Positions 1 to 5,916 of a stretch of DNA of 7,969 bases are shown here, in pieces. The notes beneath the pieces were generated by a model. That model saw nothing but the letters and a program-made list of their open reading frames with translations, made no database searches and was not told the origin of the DNA. The stretch is from Flavobacteriaceae bacterium (GTDB taxonomy: Bacteria > Bacteroidota > Bacteroidia > Flavobacteriales > Flavobacteriaceae). Positions within the stretch are counted from its first letter, which is position 1. Every line of letters starts with the position of its first letter. The stretch spans positions 1-7,969 of the forward strand of contig DOIV01000248.1 in assembly GCA_003511845.1 (NCBI GenBank), written 5' to 3'. A program made the position numbers and the translations under genes.

Positions 1-17
1 CTTTTTTACTAAAAAAG
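1..17 (-). terminator. Possible weak AT-only hairpin downstream of the thioredoxin-like gene
   Basis: The sequence is a perfect 7-bp inverted repeat, CTTTTTT-ACT-AAAAAAG, with a 3-nt loop. It lies 19 nt past the stop codon of the gene ending at 37. A hairpin here could end the gpmI operon. However, the stem has only one G-C pair, and the window edge hides whatever follows, so the call is weak. Confidence 0.25.
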
Positions 18-36
18 GTTTTACAACGGTCTTAAA

Positions 37-561
37 TTAGTTATTGTCGTAAGCATGTTTGTATGGCTCTTCTTTAAGAATTTGTAAAATATCTTTCTCT
101 AAAGTTTCTCTAGGATACTCAACATATCGTCCAATTTCTTTATCTTTTTTATAGAAAATAATAGTGGGTACTCTAATAATATTTAATCCTTCTTGAAGGT
201 TGTCAGAAGTTTTTTTAGACCTGTTAACAGTTATCATTTCTAAATTTTTCTCATTGAAATTTACAGCCTCTAATAATTTATATAAATGTGGAACTTCACG
301 TTTGCTATCCCCACACCAAGTACCCATAAAAGCTTTTATTGTAACTCCTTTTAGATGATTTTTTATTTCTTTAGTTACTGTAGTGTCTAGTGAGTAGTTT
401 TCATAGTGTTTGTCAAACCAAATCACATAAGGAGCTTCTTTGAAATCAGCTTTTGTTGTTATCCCACTTAAATAGTTTGGTTTAATTACGATTGAATCTT
501 TTTGAGCAAAAGAAGATATGCCAATTGTCAAAACTACTAATAAAAGGATGTTATTTTTCAT
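37..561 (-). CDS. Secreted thioredoxin-family protein with a CGDS (single-cysteine) active site
   Basis: This 174-residue protein has an N-terminal signal peptide: a charged MKNN start, a hydrophobic core at about residues 5-17, and an SFA-Q cleavage-like site near 19-20. It should therefore act in the periplasm or at the outer surface. The thioredoxin fold is indicated by the GTWCGDSKREVP segment at 80-91 and by the cis-proline motif VPT at 131-133. The usual CxxC is reduced to C83-G-D-S86, and there is no other cysteine in the protein, so it cannot form the normal intramolecular disulfide. A monothiol role (mixed disulfide, isomerase-like or thiol-binding) or a purely structural role is inferred. 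It sits 14 nt downstream of gpmI and is probably co-transcribed with it; no functional link between the two is evident. The family is certain at fold level, but the substrate is unknown. Confidence 0.85.
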   Translation of the reverse strand: MKNNILLLVVLTIGISSFAQKDSIVIKPNYLSGITTKADFKEAPYVIWFDKHYENYSLDTTVTKEIKNHLKGVTIKAFMGTWCGDSKREVPHLYKLLEAVNFNEKNLEMITVNRSKKTSDNLQEGLNIIRVPTIIFYKKDKEIGRYVEYPRETLEKDILQILKEEPYKHAYDNN

Positions 562-575
562 AAGTTTAATGTATT

Positions 576-2090
576 TTAAATTAAAGACTCTCTGTCCATA
601 ATGGTAGGTTTTTTTATACTTAATAATTTTAGAACTGTCGGTGCAATATCTGCTAATATACCATCTTTAATAGCTGTAATATCATTATCAACTAAAATAA
701 TAGGAACAGGATTGGTAGTATGTGCTGTGTTTGGAGAACCGTCTTCATTTAACATTGTTTCACTATTGCCATGATCAGCAATAATGATACTTGTATAGTT
801 ATTTTCTAGAGCTGTATTTACAACGTCTTTAAGACATAAATCTACCGTTTCAGCAGCTTTAATAGCAGCCTTCATAACACCTGTATGCCCAACCATATCA
901 GTATTTGCAAAATTTAGGCAAATAAAATCGGCTTCTTGTTTTTTGAGTTCTGGAACAATAGCATCTGTAAGGTCTCTAGCACTCATCTCGGGTTGTAAAT
1001 CGTATGTTGCTACTTTAGGTGACGGACACATCAAGCGTTTTTCACCTATAAATTCTTTTTCTCTCCCTCCAGAAAAGAAAAATGTTACATGAGGATATTT
1101 TTCAGTTTCAGCAATTCTAATTTGTTTTTTACCGTGTTTTTCTAACACTTCACCAAGCGTATTTGTTAAGTCCTCTTTAGGATAAATAACGTTTACATTT
1201 TTATAAGTTCGGTCATAATTTGTCATCGTTACATAATGCAAGTTCAATTTATGCATGTCATGTTCGGTGAAATCTTCTTGTGATAATACTTGTGTTAATT
1301 CTCTACCTCTGTCTGTTCTAAAATTAAAAAAGATAACGACATCATCCTCTTTTATAGTAGAAACAGGATTATTATTATCATCTACTAAAACAATAGGTTT
1401 GATGAATTCATCGCTAATATCATTATCATAATTTTTTTGAATAGTTAATGGTGCATCTTTAGTTTTTTCGCCTATACCATTTACCATCACATCATAAGCT
1501 AGTTTCACCCGTTCCCAACGTTTGTCTCTATCCATAGCATAATACCTACCAATAACAGTGGCTAATTGAGAATTATGAGAGTTTAGATAAGTGTTTAAAT
1601 CAGTAATTAAATCTTTCCCTGAATGTGGATCAACATCTCTACCATCTGTAAAAGCATGTACATAAGATTTTACTCCAAAATCACTAGCTGCTTTTACCAA
1701 ACCTCTCAAATGACTGGTGTGAGAATGTACACCCCCATCAGAAACCAAGCCTAAAAAATGGACATTTTTATCATTTTCCTTAGCGTATTCTAAAGCGTTT
1801 TTCAAGACATTTTCTTGAGCAATACTTCCATCAGCAACAGCGAGATTAATTTTTACCAAATCTTGATAAACAATACGCCCAGCACCGAGATTCATATGCC
1901 CAACTTCACTGTTTCCCATTTGTCCTTCAGGCAAGCCAACGTGTAAGCCGTCAGTGCGTAAACTAGCGTTTGGGTATTTTTTATATAAAGAATCTATAAA
2001 AGGTGTATTTGCTTTTGCTATGGCTGATACTTCAGGATTTGGACCGATGCCCCATCCGTCAAGAATGATTAAGATTGTTTTTTTGTTCAT
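576..2090 (-). CDS. gpmI: 2,3-bisphosphoglycerate-independent phosphoglycerate mutase
   Basis: Cytoplasmic glycolytic and gluconeogenic enzyme that interconverts 3-phosphoglycerate and 2-phosphoglycerate through a phosphoserine intermediate; the family needs Mn2+ or a similar metal. At 504 residues it has the normal length for the family. Expected active-site features are all visible: Asp11 in LDGWG, the catalytic Ser61 in GNSEVGH, His122 in DGGVHSH, Arg151-Asp152, the NFRTDRGR block at 256-263, Lys331 in EKYPH, Asp398 and His402 in NTDMVGH, Asp439-His440 in ADHGNSE, and His457 in NTAHTTNP. The N-terminal alkaline-phosphatase-like part is split by the inserted phosphotransferase domain at roughly residues 75-300, as usual in GpmI. 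The ATG at 2090 is supported because MNKKTILIILDGWG begins directly at the first metal-binding strand. It leads an operon with the thioredoxin-like gene and has a Bacteroidota-type promoter just upstream. Confidence 0.98.
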   Translation of the reverse strand: MNKKTILIILDGWGIGPNPEVSAIAKANTPFIDSLYKKYPNASLRTDGLHVGLPEGQMGNSEVGHMNLGAGRIVYQDLVKINLAVADGSIAQENVLKNALEYAKENDKNVHFLGLVSDGGVHSHTSHLRGLVKAASDFGVKSYVHAFTDGRDVDPHSGKDLITDLNTYLNSHNSQLATVIGRYYAMDRDKRWERVKLAYDVMVNGIGEKTKDAPLTIQKNYDNDISDEFIKPIVLVDDNNNPVSTIKEDDVVIFFNFRTDRGRELTQVLSQEDFTEHDMHKLNLHYVTMTNYDRTYKNVNVIYPKEDLTNTLGEVLEKHGKKQIRIAETEKYPHVTFFFSGGREKEFIGEKRLMCPSPKVATYDLQPEMSARDLTDAIVPELKKQEADFICLNFANTDMVGHTGVMKAAIKAAETVDLCLKDVVNTALENNYTSIIIADHGNSETMLNEDGSPNTAHTTNPVPIILVDNDITAIKDGILADIAPTVLKLLSIKKPTIMDRESLI

Positions 2091-2114
2091 TTTATTTTTG
2101 ATAAATGATAACTA

Positions 2115-2122
2115 CAAAGTTA
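2115..2122 (-). promoter_or_regulatory. Bacteroidota-type -7 promoter box for gpmI
   Basis: On the minus strand this reads TAACTTTG, an exact match to the Bacteroidota -7 consensus TAnnTTTG. It ends 24 nt before the gpmI ATG, which would give a leader of about 18-20 nt. The -33 region is only a T-rich stretch without a clear TTG. The box lies just past the remnant gene ending at 2141, so gpmI seems to have its own transcription start. Confidence 0.6.
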
Positions 2123-2140
2123 CTAAAGAAGAAGAGAGAA

Positions 2141-2429
2141 TTAAAATTTTACGTAATTAAATAGGATAAATAAAATAACAGCAAGTACAATGGTAAATGT
2201 CAACGTAAAAATAAGATTTTTCTTATTTTATTTTTGAAGTCGTTCTCTAATTTCTTTAAGTAGTTGAGGTGTTGCTTTTTTGGAATCAATAATTTTTTTT
2301 TGGAGTAATTTTATTTGAAGATTTAAACTTTTCAATTTCTTTTCTTCTCAAGTTGTGTTTTAAACCACCAATCATTGAAGAGGCATGCCCAGATAAACCG
2401 CCTAAAGCATTAAAATTTCTACCTCTCAT
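2141..2429 (-). pseudogene. Broken gene for a small single-pass membrane protein (one frameshift and one in-frame stop)
   Basis: An ATG at 2429 lies 4 nt after the M48 protease stop and opens a 47-codon frame beginning MRGRNFNALGGLSGHASS and ending at TGA 2288-2286. The +1 frame, open from about 2347, carries on with a basic, helical segment (KKATPQLLKEIRERLQK) to a TAA at 2230-2228. Past that TAA the same frame continues for 28 codons, encoding a basic NKKN followed by a strongly hydrophobic stretch (TIVLAVILFILFNYV), to a final TAA at 2143-2141. Removing one A, for example from the A4 run at 2340-2343 or the A9 run at 2293-2301, and restoring the TAA codon would give a ~95-residue protein: Gly/Ser-rich N-terminus, charged helix, C-terminal membrane anchor. 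I do not recognise a named family. The total of 289 nt is 3n+1, consistent with a 1-nt insertion. Alternatives are sequencing error in A-runs or separate micro-ORFs. It was probably in the M48 protease operon. Confidence 0.6.
2208..2229. repeat. 9-bp AT-rich inverted repeat inside the broken membrane-protein gene
   Basis: The plus strand reads AAAATAAGA, a TTTT loop, then TCTTATTTT: a perfect 9-bp stem. It overlaps the internal TAA (2230-2228) of the remnant and is followed on the plus strand by ATTTTTG. It could act as a weak terminator, but each stem contains only one G-C pair. Confidence 0.4.
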
Positions 2430-2435
2430 AATTTT
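2422..2435 (-). repeat. Copy 1 of a 14-nt repeat at a translation start (broken membrane gene)
   Basis: The minus strand reads AAAATTATGAGAGG and includes the ATG of the broken small gene. The same 14 bases occur at the start of the M48 protease gene at 3200-3213, so both proteins begin with MRGR. The repeat also covers the stop codon of the protease gene. Confidence 0.7.
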
Positions 2436-3207
2436 ATTTACGATATTTTTCTATAGCCTCATGAATTTTTTCAATTCTATTTTCAGGATCAGGATGCGTA
2501 CTTTGCATTTCTGGTACTCTGTTTGGGCCTGCAGCAGCTTTTAAAATTTTCATTACGCCTATCATTTCCTCAGGTTGATAGCCTGCGTCTAACATAAATT
2601 TAACACCCAAATCATCACTTTCAAGCTCATCACCTCTACCATATTTCATATTGATTACATTACCAATCATGGCTGCCATTTGCCCAGTGCCATCACCACC
2701 ACCTACTAGAACACCCGAAATTATACCTTGGGTTAAGCCTTGTTTGGCAATACGTTCAGCAGAATGTCTACCCACTACATGTCCGATTTCATGACCTAAA
2801 ACTCCAGCCAATTGATCTTCATTCTCAAGTTTTGAAAACAGGGCATAGGTGATAAATATTTGTCCGCCAGGTAAAGCAAATGCATTGATAGTCTTGGGGT
2901 CTCTTAGTAAATGAAAGTCATATTTATATGGTGTTTCTCTAGCAATACTGTTATTTACCAATTTATTACCGACTCTATCAACCATATCTTGTGCAGCTTG
3001 ATCTGGGTATAAACCACCATGTTGTTGAGCCATTTTTGGTGCACTTTGTAAACCTATGGCAATTTCTTCTTCGGTTGTCAATGCAATACTTTGCTTTTTG
3101 CCAGTATATGGGTTGGTACCTCTATTGGCGTAATATTTAAATAAAGTAAATAATACAATACCAGCACCTATAATTAGTCTAATTTTTAATCCGCCTCTTC
3201 CTCTCAT
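2434..3207 (-). CDS. M48 family zinc metalloprotease, N-terminally membrane anchored
   Basis: This 257-residue protein is a predicted zinc endopeptidase of the M48 (Ste24/HtpX/BepA-like) family, which in bacteria serves envelope protein quality control. After a basic MRGRGGLKIR start comes one hydrophobic segment at about residues 11-24, best read as an uncleaved anchor or signal-anchor with the catalytic part on the periplasmic side. The protease signature HEIGH is at 139-143 (ligands His139 and His143, catalytic Glu140). The probable third ligand is Glu194 in the DELESDDLG segment. The C-terminal STHPDPENRI block at 236-245 is typical of the family, as is NAFALPGGQIFIT at 108-120. It has no TPR domain, unlike the longer BepA type. 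The start is supported by the promoter 25 nt upstream. The stop is 4 nt from the start of the broken small membrane gene, so the two were probably one operon. The substrate is unknown. Confidence 0.93.
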   Translation of the reverse strand: MRGRGGLKIRLIIGAGIVLFTLFKYYANRGTNPYTGKKQSIALTTEEEIAIGLQSAPKMAQQHGGLYPDQAAQDMVDRVGNKLVNNSIARETPYKYDFHLLRDPKTINAFALPGGQIFITYALFSKLENEDQLAGVLGHEIGHVVGRHSAERIAKQGLTQGIISGVLVGGGDGTGQMAAMIGNVINMKYGRGDELESDDLGVKFMLDAGYQPEEMIGVMKILKAAAGPNRVPEMQSTHPDPENRIEKIHEAIEKYRK

Positions 3208-3213
3208 AATTTT
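3200..3213 (-). repeat. Copy 2 of the 14-nt translation-start repeat (M48 protease)
   Basis: The minus strand reads AAAATTATGAGAGG, identical to 2422-2435. It spans the protease ATG at 3207-3205. It contains no Shine-Dalgarno element; the sequence upstream is A-rich, as is usual for Bacteroidota starts. Confidence 0.7.
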
Positions 3214-3231
3214 GTTTGTTGTTTGTGGGTA

Positions 3232-3264
3232 TAAAGATACAAAATTTCAAAAAAGTAAATTCAA
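3232..3264 (-). promoter_or_regulatory. Bacteroidota-type promoter for the M48 protease gene
   Basis: On the minus strand the -7 box is TATCTTTA at 3239-3232 (7 of 8 matches to TAnnTTTG). A TTG at 3264-3262 lies 22 nt upstream of it, within the usual 17-23 nt spacing to the -33 element. The predicted leader to the ATG at 3207 is about 19 nt. Confidence 0.6.
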
Positions 3265-3334
3265 TTTTACGACATTTTGATGTTAAATTGACGTAGCAAT
3301 ACTAAATCTTGTAATTACTAATTTTTTATTTTTT

Positions 3335-3349
3335 TGTGATTTTTTCACA
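3335..3349. promoter_or_regulatory. TGTGA-N5-TCACA palindrome in the divergent intergenic region
   Basis: A perfect palindrome, TGTGA-TTTTT-TCACA, lies between the two divergent promoters, about 100 nt upstream of each -7 box. It resembles CRP/FNR-family half sites, but those usually have a 6-nt spacer and here there are 5. It could be an operator or a chance hairpin with a T-rich loop. Confidence 0.3.
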
Positions 3350-3424
3350 CGATTTACCAATCTTGAATAAAACATATTAATAATAGTACAAAATTAAAGA
3401 TGTTTTTTTATAAAATATTATGCT

Positions 3425-3456
3425 TTTAGAGTGAAGGTTTAAAAGATGTAACTTTA
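3425..3456 (+). promoter_or_regulatory. Bacteroidota-type promoter for the aromatic amino acid hydroxylase gene
   Basis: The -7 box is TAACTTTA at 3449-3456 (7 of 8 matches to TAnnTTTG). A degenerate -33 element, TTTA at 3425-3428, lies 20 nt upstream of it. The predicted leader to the ATG at 3480 is about 18 nt, similar to the gpmI and M48 protease genes. Confidence 0.55.
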
Positions 3457-3479
3457 CGATATAGTATAATATAAATTTT

Positions 3480-5222
3480 ATGAAGTCTAAGTCAAACAAA
3501 ATAACAGCCAAATTACCAAAGCATTTACAGTCTTTTGTAATTCCCCAGCCTTATGAAGAATATACAGCTCAAAACCAAGCAGTATGGCGTTATGTGATGC
3601 GAAAAAATGTAAAATACTTGTCTAAAGTAGCACATAAATCTTATTTAGATGGATTGGAGAAAGCGGGTATTTCAATTGATGTGATTCCTAGAATGCAAGG
3701 CATGAATAGAATTTTAAAAAAATTAGGTTGGTCTGCTGTTTCAGTTGATGGCTTTATACCTCCAAATGCTTTTATGGAGTTTCAGGCATATAACACCTTA
3801 GTTATTGCTGCCGATATTAGAACTATAGATCATCTAGAATACACACCAGCTCCAGATATTATTCATGAAGCTGCAGGTCATGCACCCATTATTGCAAATG
3901 CTGAATATGCCGAATATTTAAGACGATTTGGAGAAATAGGAAGTAAGGCAATTTCATCATCAAAAGATTATGAATTATACGAGGCAATACGCCATCTTTC
4001 AATTTTAAAAGAAAATCCTAATATCAGTAAAAAAGATATTGCTAAAGCGGATAAAAAGGTTGCTGAGGTAACTGAGAGTATGACTGAACTTAGTGAGATG
4101 GCAAAAATCAGGAATTTACATTGGTGGACAGTTGAATACGGATTGATAGGCACTTTACAAAAGCCTAAAATTTATGGTGCAGGGTTGTTATCTTCAATAG
4201 GAGAAAGCAAATGGTGTATGAGTAAAAAAGTTAAAAAAACACCATATTCTATAGTTGCTGCAGCTACAAATTTTGATATTACAAAACCACAACCACACTT
4301 ATTTGTAACACCCAATTTTGCACATTTAAGTTTTGTATTGGAAGAATTTGCCAATAAAATGGCTTTGCGAAAAGGAGGGTTAAACGGTGTGAAACAATTG
4401 ATAGGTTCTAAGAATTTAGGCACTATTGAATTGAGTACAGGTATTCAAATTTCAGGTGTTTTTAGTAGAGTAATTGATAACGGAAGTTTAAAAATTGCAT
4501 ATATTCAAACTACAGGAGCTACTGCTTTAGCTTATAAAAATCAAGAATTGATTGGTCATGGTAAAGAATATCATTCTGAAGGTTTTGGCTCAGCTGTTGG
4601 AAAATTAAAAGGAATCAATATTGCAATTGAAGACATGTCGCCGACCGATTTAGATGCCTACGGAATTTTTGAAGGAAAAAAGGTGAAATTAAATTTTGAA
4701 GGAGGAATACAAGTAAATGGTGAAATTATAACAGGAAAAAGAAATTTACAAGGTAAAATTATCTTAATTTCTTTTAAGAATTGTACGGTAACTTATCATG
4801 ATGAGATTTTATTTAAACCAGAATGGGGTATTTATGATATGGCTGTTGGTAAAGAAGTAGTTTCAGCATATTCTGGTGTATCTGACCCTGAAAATTTCGG
4901 ATTAACTTTTGATCCTCCAAAAGAAAAGACACATAAAATTAGCTATTCTTTAAAGGACAAACAATTACATGGTTTGTATAATGAGGTTAGGAAAATTAGA
5001 GAGAATAAGAGTATAAATAATTATATATTAGAGGAGATTTTCAACACTCTAAAATCAGATTTTCATACCGATTGGTTGTTGCCATTAGAGATTGCTGAAT
5101 TGGTTAATGGACAAAGCTCTCAACTTGAAAAAGAAGTTAGAAACTATTTAGAAATTTTAGCTAAAAACAAAGAAATAAGTCACTTGATTAAAGATGGGTT
5201 AAGTATGATTATAGTTAAATAG
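3480..5222 (+). CDS. Pterin-dependent aromatic amino acid hydroxylase (phenylalanine 4-monooxygenase type), long Bacteroidota form
   Basis: This 580-residue non-heme iron enzyme of the biopterin-dependent hydroxylase family would use O2 and a reduced pterin, most likely to turn phenylalanine into tyrosine. The catalytic core spans about residues 25-300. The iron ligands are clear: His129 and His134 in PDIIHEAAGHAP, and Glu219 in HWWTVEYGL, followed by the conserved YGAGLLSSIGES at 232-243. Two things differ from short bacterial PhhA (~260-300 residues) and from animal enzymes. The His134-Glu219 distance is 85 residues rather than the 40 of human PAH, owing to a charged helical insert around 175-210. 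There is also a C-terminal extension: a beta-rich part at about 315-470, then a helical part at about 485-580. No N-terminal ACT domain is present. No pterin dehydratase or recycling gene is nearby. Substrate choice between Phe, Tyr and Trp cannot be fixed from sequence. The gene is monocistronic, with its own promoter. Confidence 0.93.
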   Translation: MKSKSNKITAKLPKHLQSFVIPQPYEEYTAQNQAVWRYVMRKNVKYLSKVAHKSYLDGLEKAGISIDVIPRMQGMNRILKKLGWSAVSVDGFIPPNAFMEFQAYNTLVIAADIRTIDHLEYTPAPDIIHEAAGHAPIIANAEYAEYLRRFGEIGSKAISSSKDYELYEAIRHLSILKENPNISKKDIAKADKKVAEVTESMTELSEMAKIRNLHWWTVEYGLIGTLQKPKIYGAGLLSSIGESKWCMSKKVKKTPYSIVAAATNFDITKPQPHLFVTPNFAHLSFVLEEFANKMALRKGGLNGVKQLIGSKNLGTIELSTGIQISGVFSRVIDNGSLKIAYIQTTGATALAYKNQELIGHGKEYHSEGFGSAVGKLKGINIAIEDMSPTDLDAYGIFEGKKVKLNFEGGIQVNGEIITGKRNLQGKIILISFKNCTVTYHDEILFKPEWGIYDMAVGKEVVSAYSGVSDPENFGLTFDPPKEKTHKISYSLKDKQLHGLYNEVRKIRENKSINNYILEEIFNTLKSDFHTDWLLPLEIAELVNGQSSQLEKEVRNYLEILAKNKEISHLIKDGLSMIIVK

Positions 5223-5234
5223 CTTGATAAGCTA
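5220..5234. terminator. Symmetric hairpin holding both convergent stop codons
   Basis: TAGCTT-GAT-AAGCTA is a perfect 6-bp inverted repeat with a 3-nt loop. Its first three bases are the TAG stop of the hydroxylase gene (plus strand). Its last three are the complement of the TAG stop of the DUF4230 gene (minus strand). It is the only structure between the two convergent genes and may act as a bidirectional terminator, although no clear T-run follows on either strand. Confidence 0.4.
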
Positions 5235-5846
5235 CAACTCCAATTCAAAAAGCACTTTTTTATCAGTAATTGGAGTCTCTTCATAAAGAAGTGTCCAACC
5301 TAAAGAATTGGTTAAAATGTAAAATTTTGACAATTCATCTAACAATCTAAACTTAGCATTAGTTTTTAAAGAAGAATTTTCTAACTTTTTTAATAAAGAT
5401 TTTTTTACAGTTTCTTTAATTTTATTGTAGTCTTTAGCTTCAAACGGATTAAAATAATCGGCTTGAATATCATAATATTCTATATCAGGATAAATAGAAA
5501 TCTCTTCTTTAGGTATGCTAGTTATTTGAAGTGTTTTTGTTGCTTCATCTACATTGTATTCAATTTTACTTAAATCGTATGCAATAGTAACTTCAGCATT
5601 GACAACAACCAAAGCTTTTTTTTCTGCTATAAAAAACTCACTAAATAATTCTTTAGAATCTTTATAGTTAAAAACTTCACTAAAATGACCTTCGGTTACA
5701 ATAAGTTTACCGACATTTTTAATCTGTTCTTGTATCAACATAGAGTTTTCATACAAGATAGCTTTGTCGTCTTTTTTATTTTGGAAGTATCTATAACCAA
5801 ATAAAACTAACAATGTGCCTATAATACCAAATGCAATTTTTTTCAT
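5232..5846 (-). CDS. DUF4230 domain-containing, membrane-anchored protein
   Basis: This 204-residue protein has an N-terminal hydrophobic segment at about residues 4-20, directly after MKK, best read as a membrane anchor with the rest outside the cytoplasm. The remainder resembles DUF4230: a helical IQEQIKNVGKLIVTEGHFSE part at about 38-57, beta strands with KALVVVNAEVTIAYDLSKIEY at 77-97, the SIPKEEISIYPDIEYYDI segment at 110-127, and a long C-terminal helix with a final strand (GWTLLYEE). There are no catalytic motifs and no cysteines. The biochemical function of the family is not known. The gene follows pyk by 70 nt with no obvious promoter of its own, so read-through from pyk is likely. 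An AAGGAG at 5886-5881 on the minus strand sits too far upstream (about 35 nt) to serve its ATG. Confidence 0.8.
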   Translation of the reverse strand: MKKIAFGIIGTLLVLFGYRYFQNKKDDKAILYENSMLIQEQIKNVGKLIVTEGHFSEVFNYKDSKELFSEFFIAEKKALVVVNAEVTIAYDLSKIEYNVDEATKTLQITSIPKEEISIYPDIEYYDIQADYFNPFEAKDYNKIKETVKKSLLKKLENSSLKTNAKFRLLDELSKFYILTNSLGWTLLYEETPITDKKVLFELEL

Positions 5847-5874
5847 TCTACAATTAATTAGGCCAATTATCTGA

Positions 5875-5893
5875 AACAGATTCTCCTTCTGTT
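5875..5893 (-). terminator. Possible weak hairpin in the pyk-DUF4230 gap
   Basis: AACAGA and TCTGTT form a 6-bp inverted repeat with a 7-nt loop in the 70-nt gap after pyk. No T-run follows on the minus strand, so it is more likely a processing or attenuation element, or chance, than an efficient terminator. Confidence 0.2.
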
Positions 5894-5916
5894 ACAAGTT
5901 AATAAATAAAATATTA

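Noticed and set aside
1954..2160. A 68-codon plus-strand open frame over the start of gpmI
   Set aside because: It lies mostly antisense to the conserved N-terminus of gpmI and runs across the gpmI promoter; the product has no recognisable features.
2286..2350. Programmed frameshifting or transcript slippage at the A-rich runs of the small gene
   Set aside because: Slippage could join the first two segments, but the additional in-frame TAA at 2230-2228 would still block the membrane segment, so decay or sequence error is simpler.
2353..2544. A 63-codon plus-strand open frame with hydrophobic residues
   Set aside because: It is antisense to the end of the M48 protease gene and the start of the small remnant gene; the hydrophobicity follows from the complement of basic, AT-rich codons.
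3968..4423. Two minus-strand open frames inside the hydroxylase gene
   Set aside because: They are antisense to the catalytic core, including the Glu219 region, and encode nothing recognisable.
5881..5886. AAGGAG on the minus strand as a ribosome binding site for an earlier DUF4230 start
   Set aside because: There is no ATG, GTG or TTG at suitable spacing in the DUF4230 frame, and none of the genes here otherwise uses a Shine-Dalgarno site.
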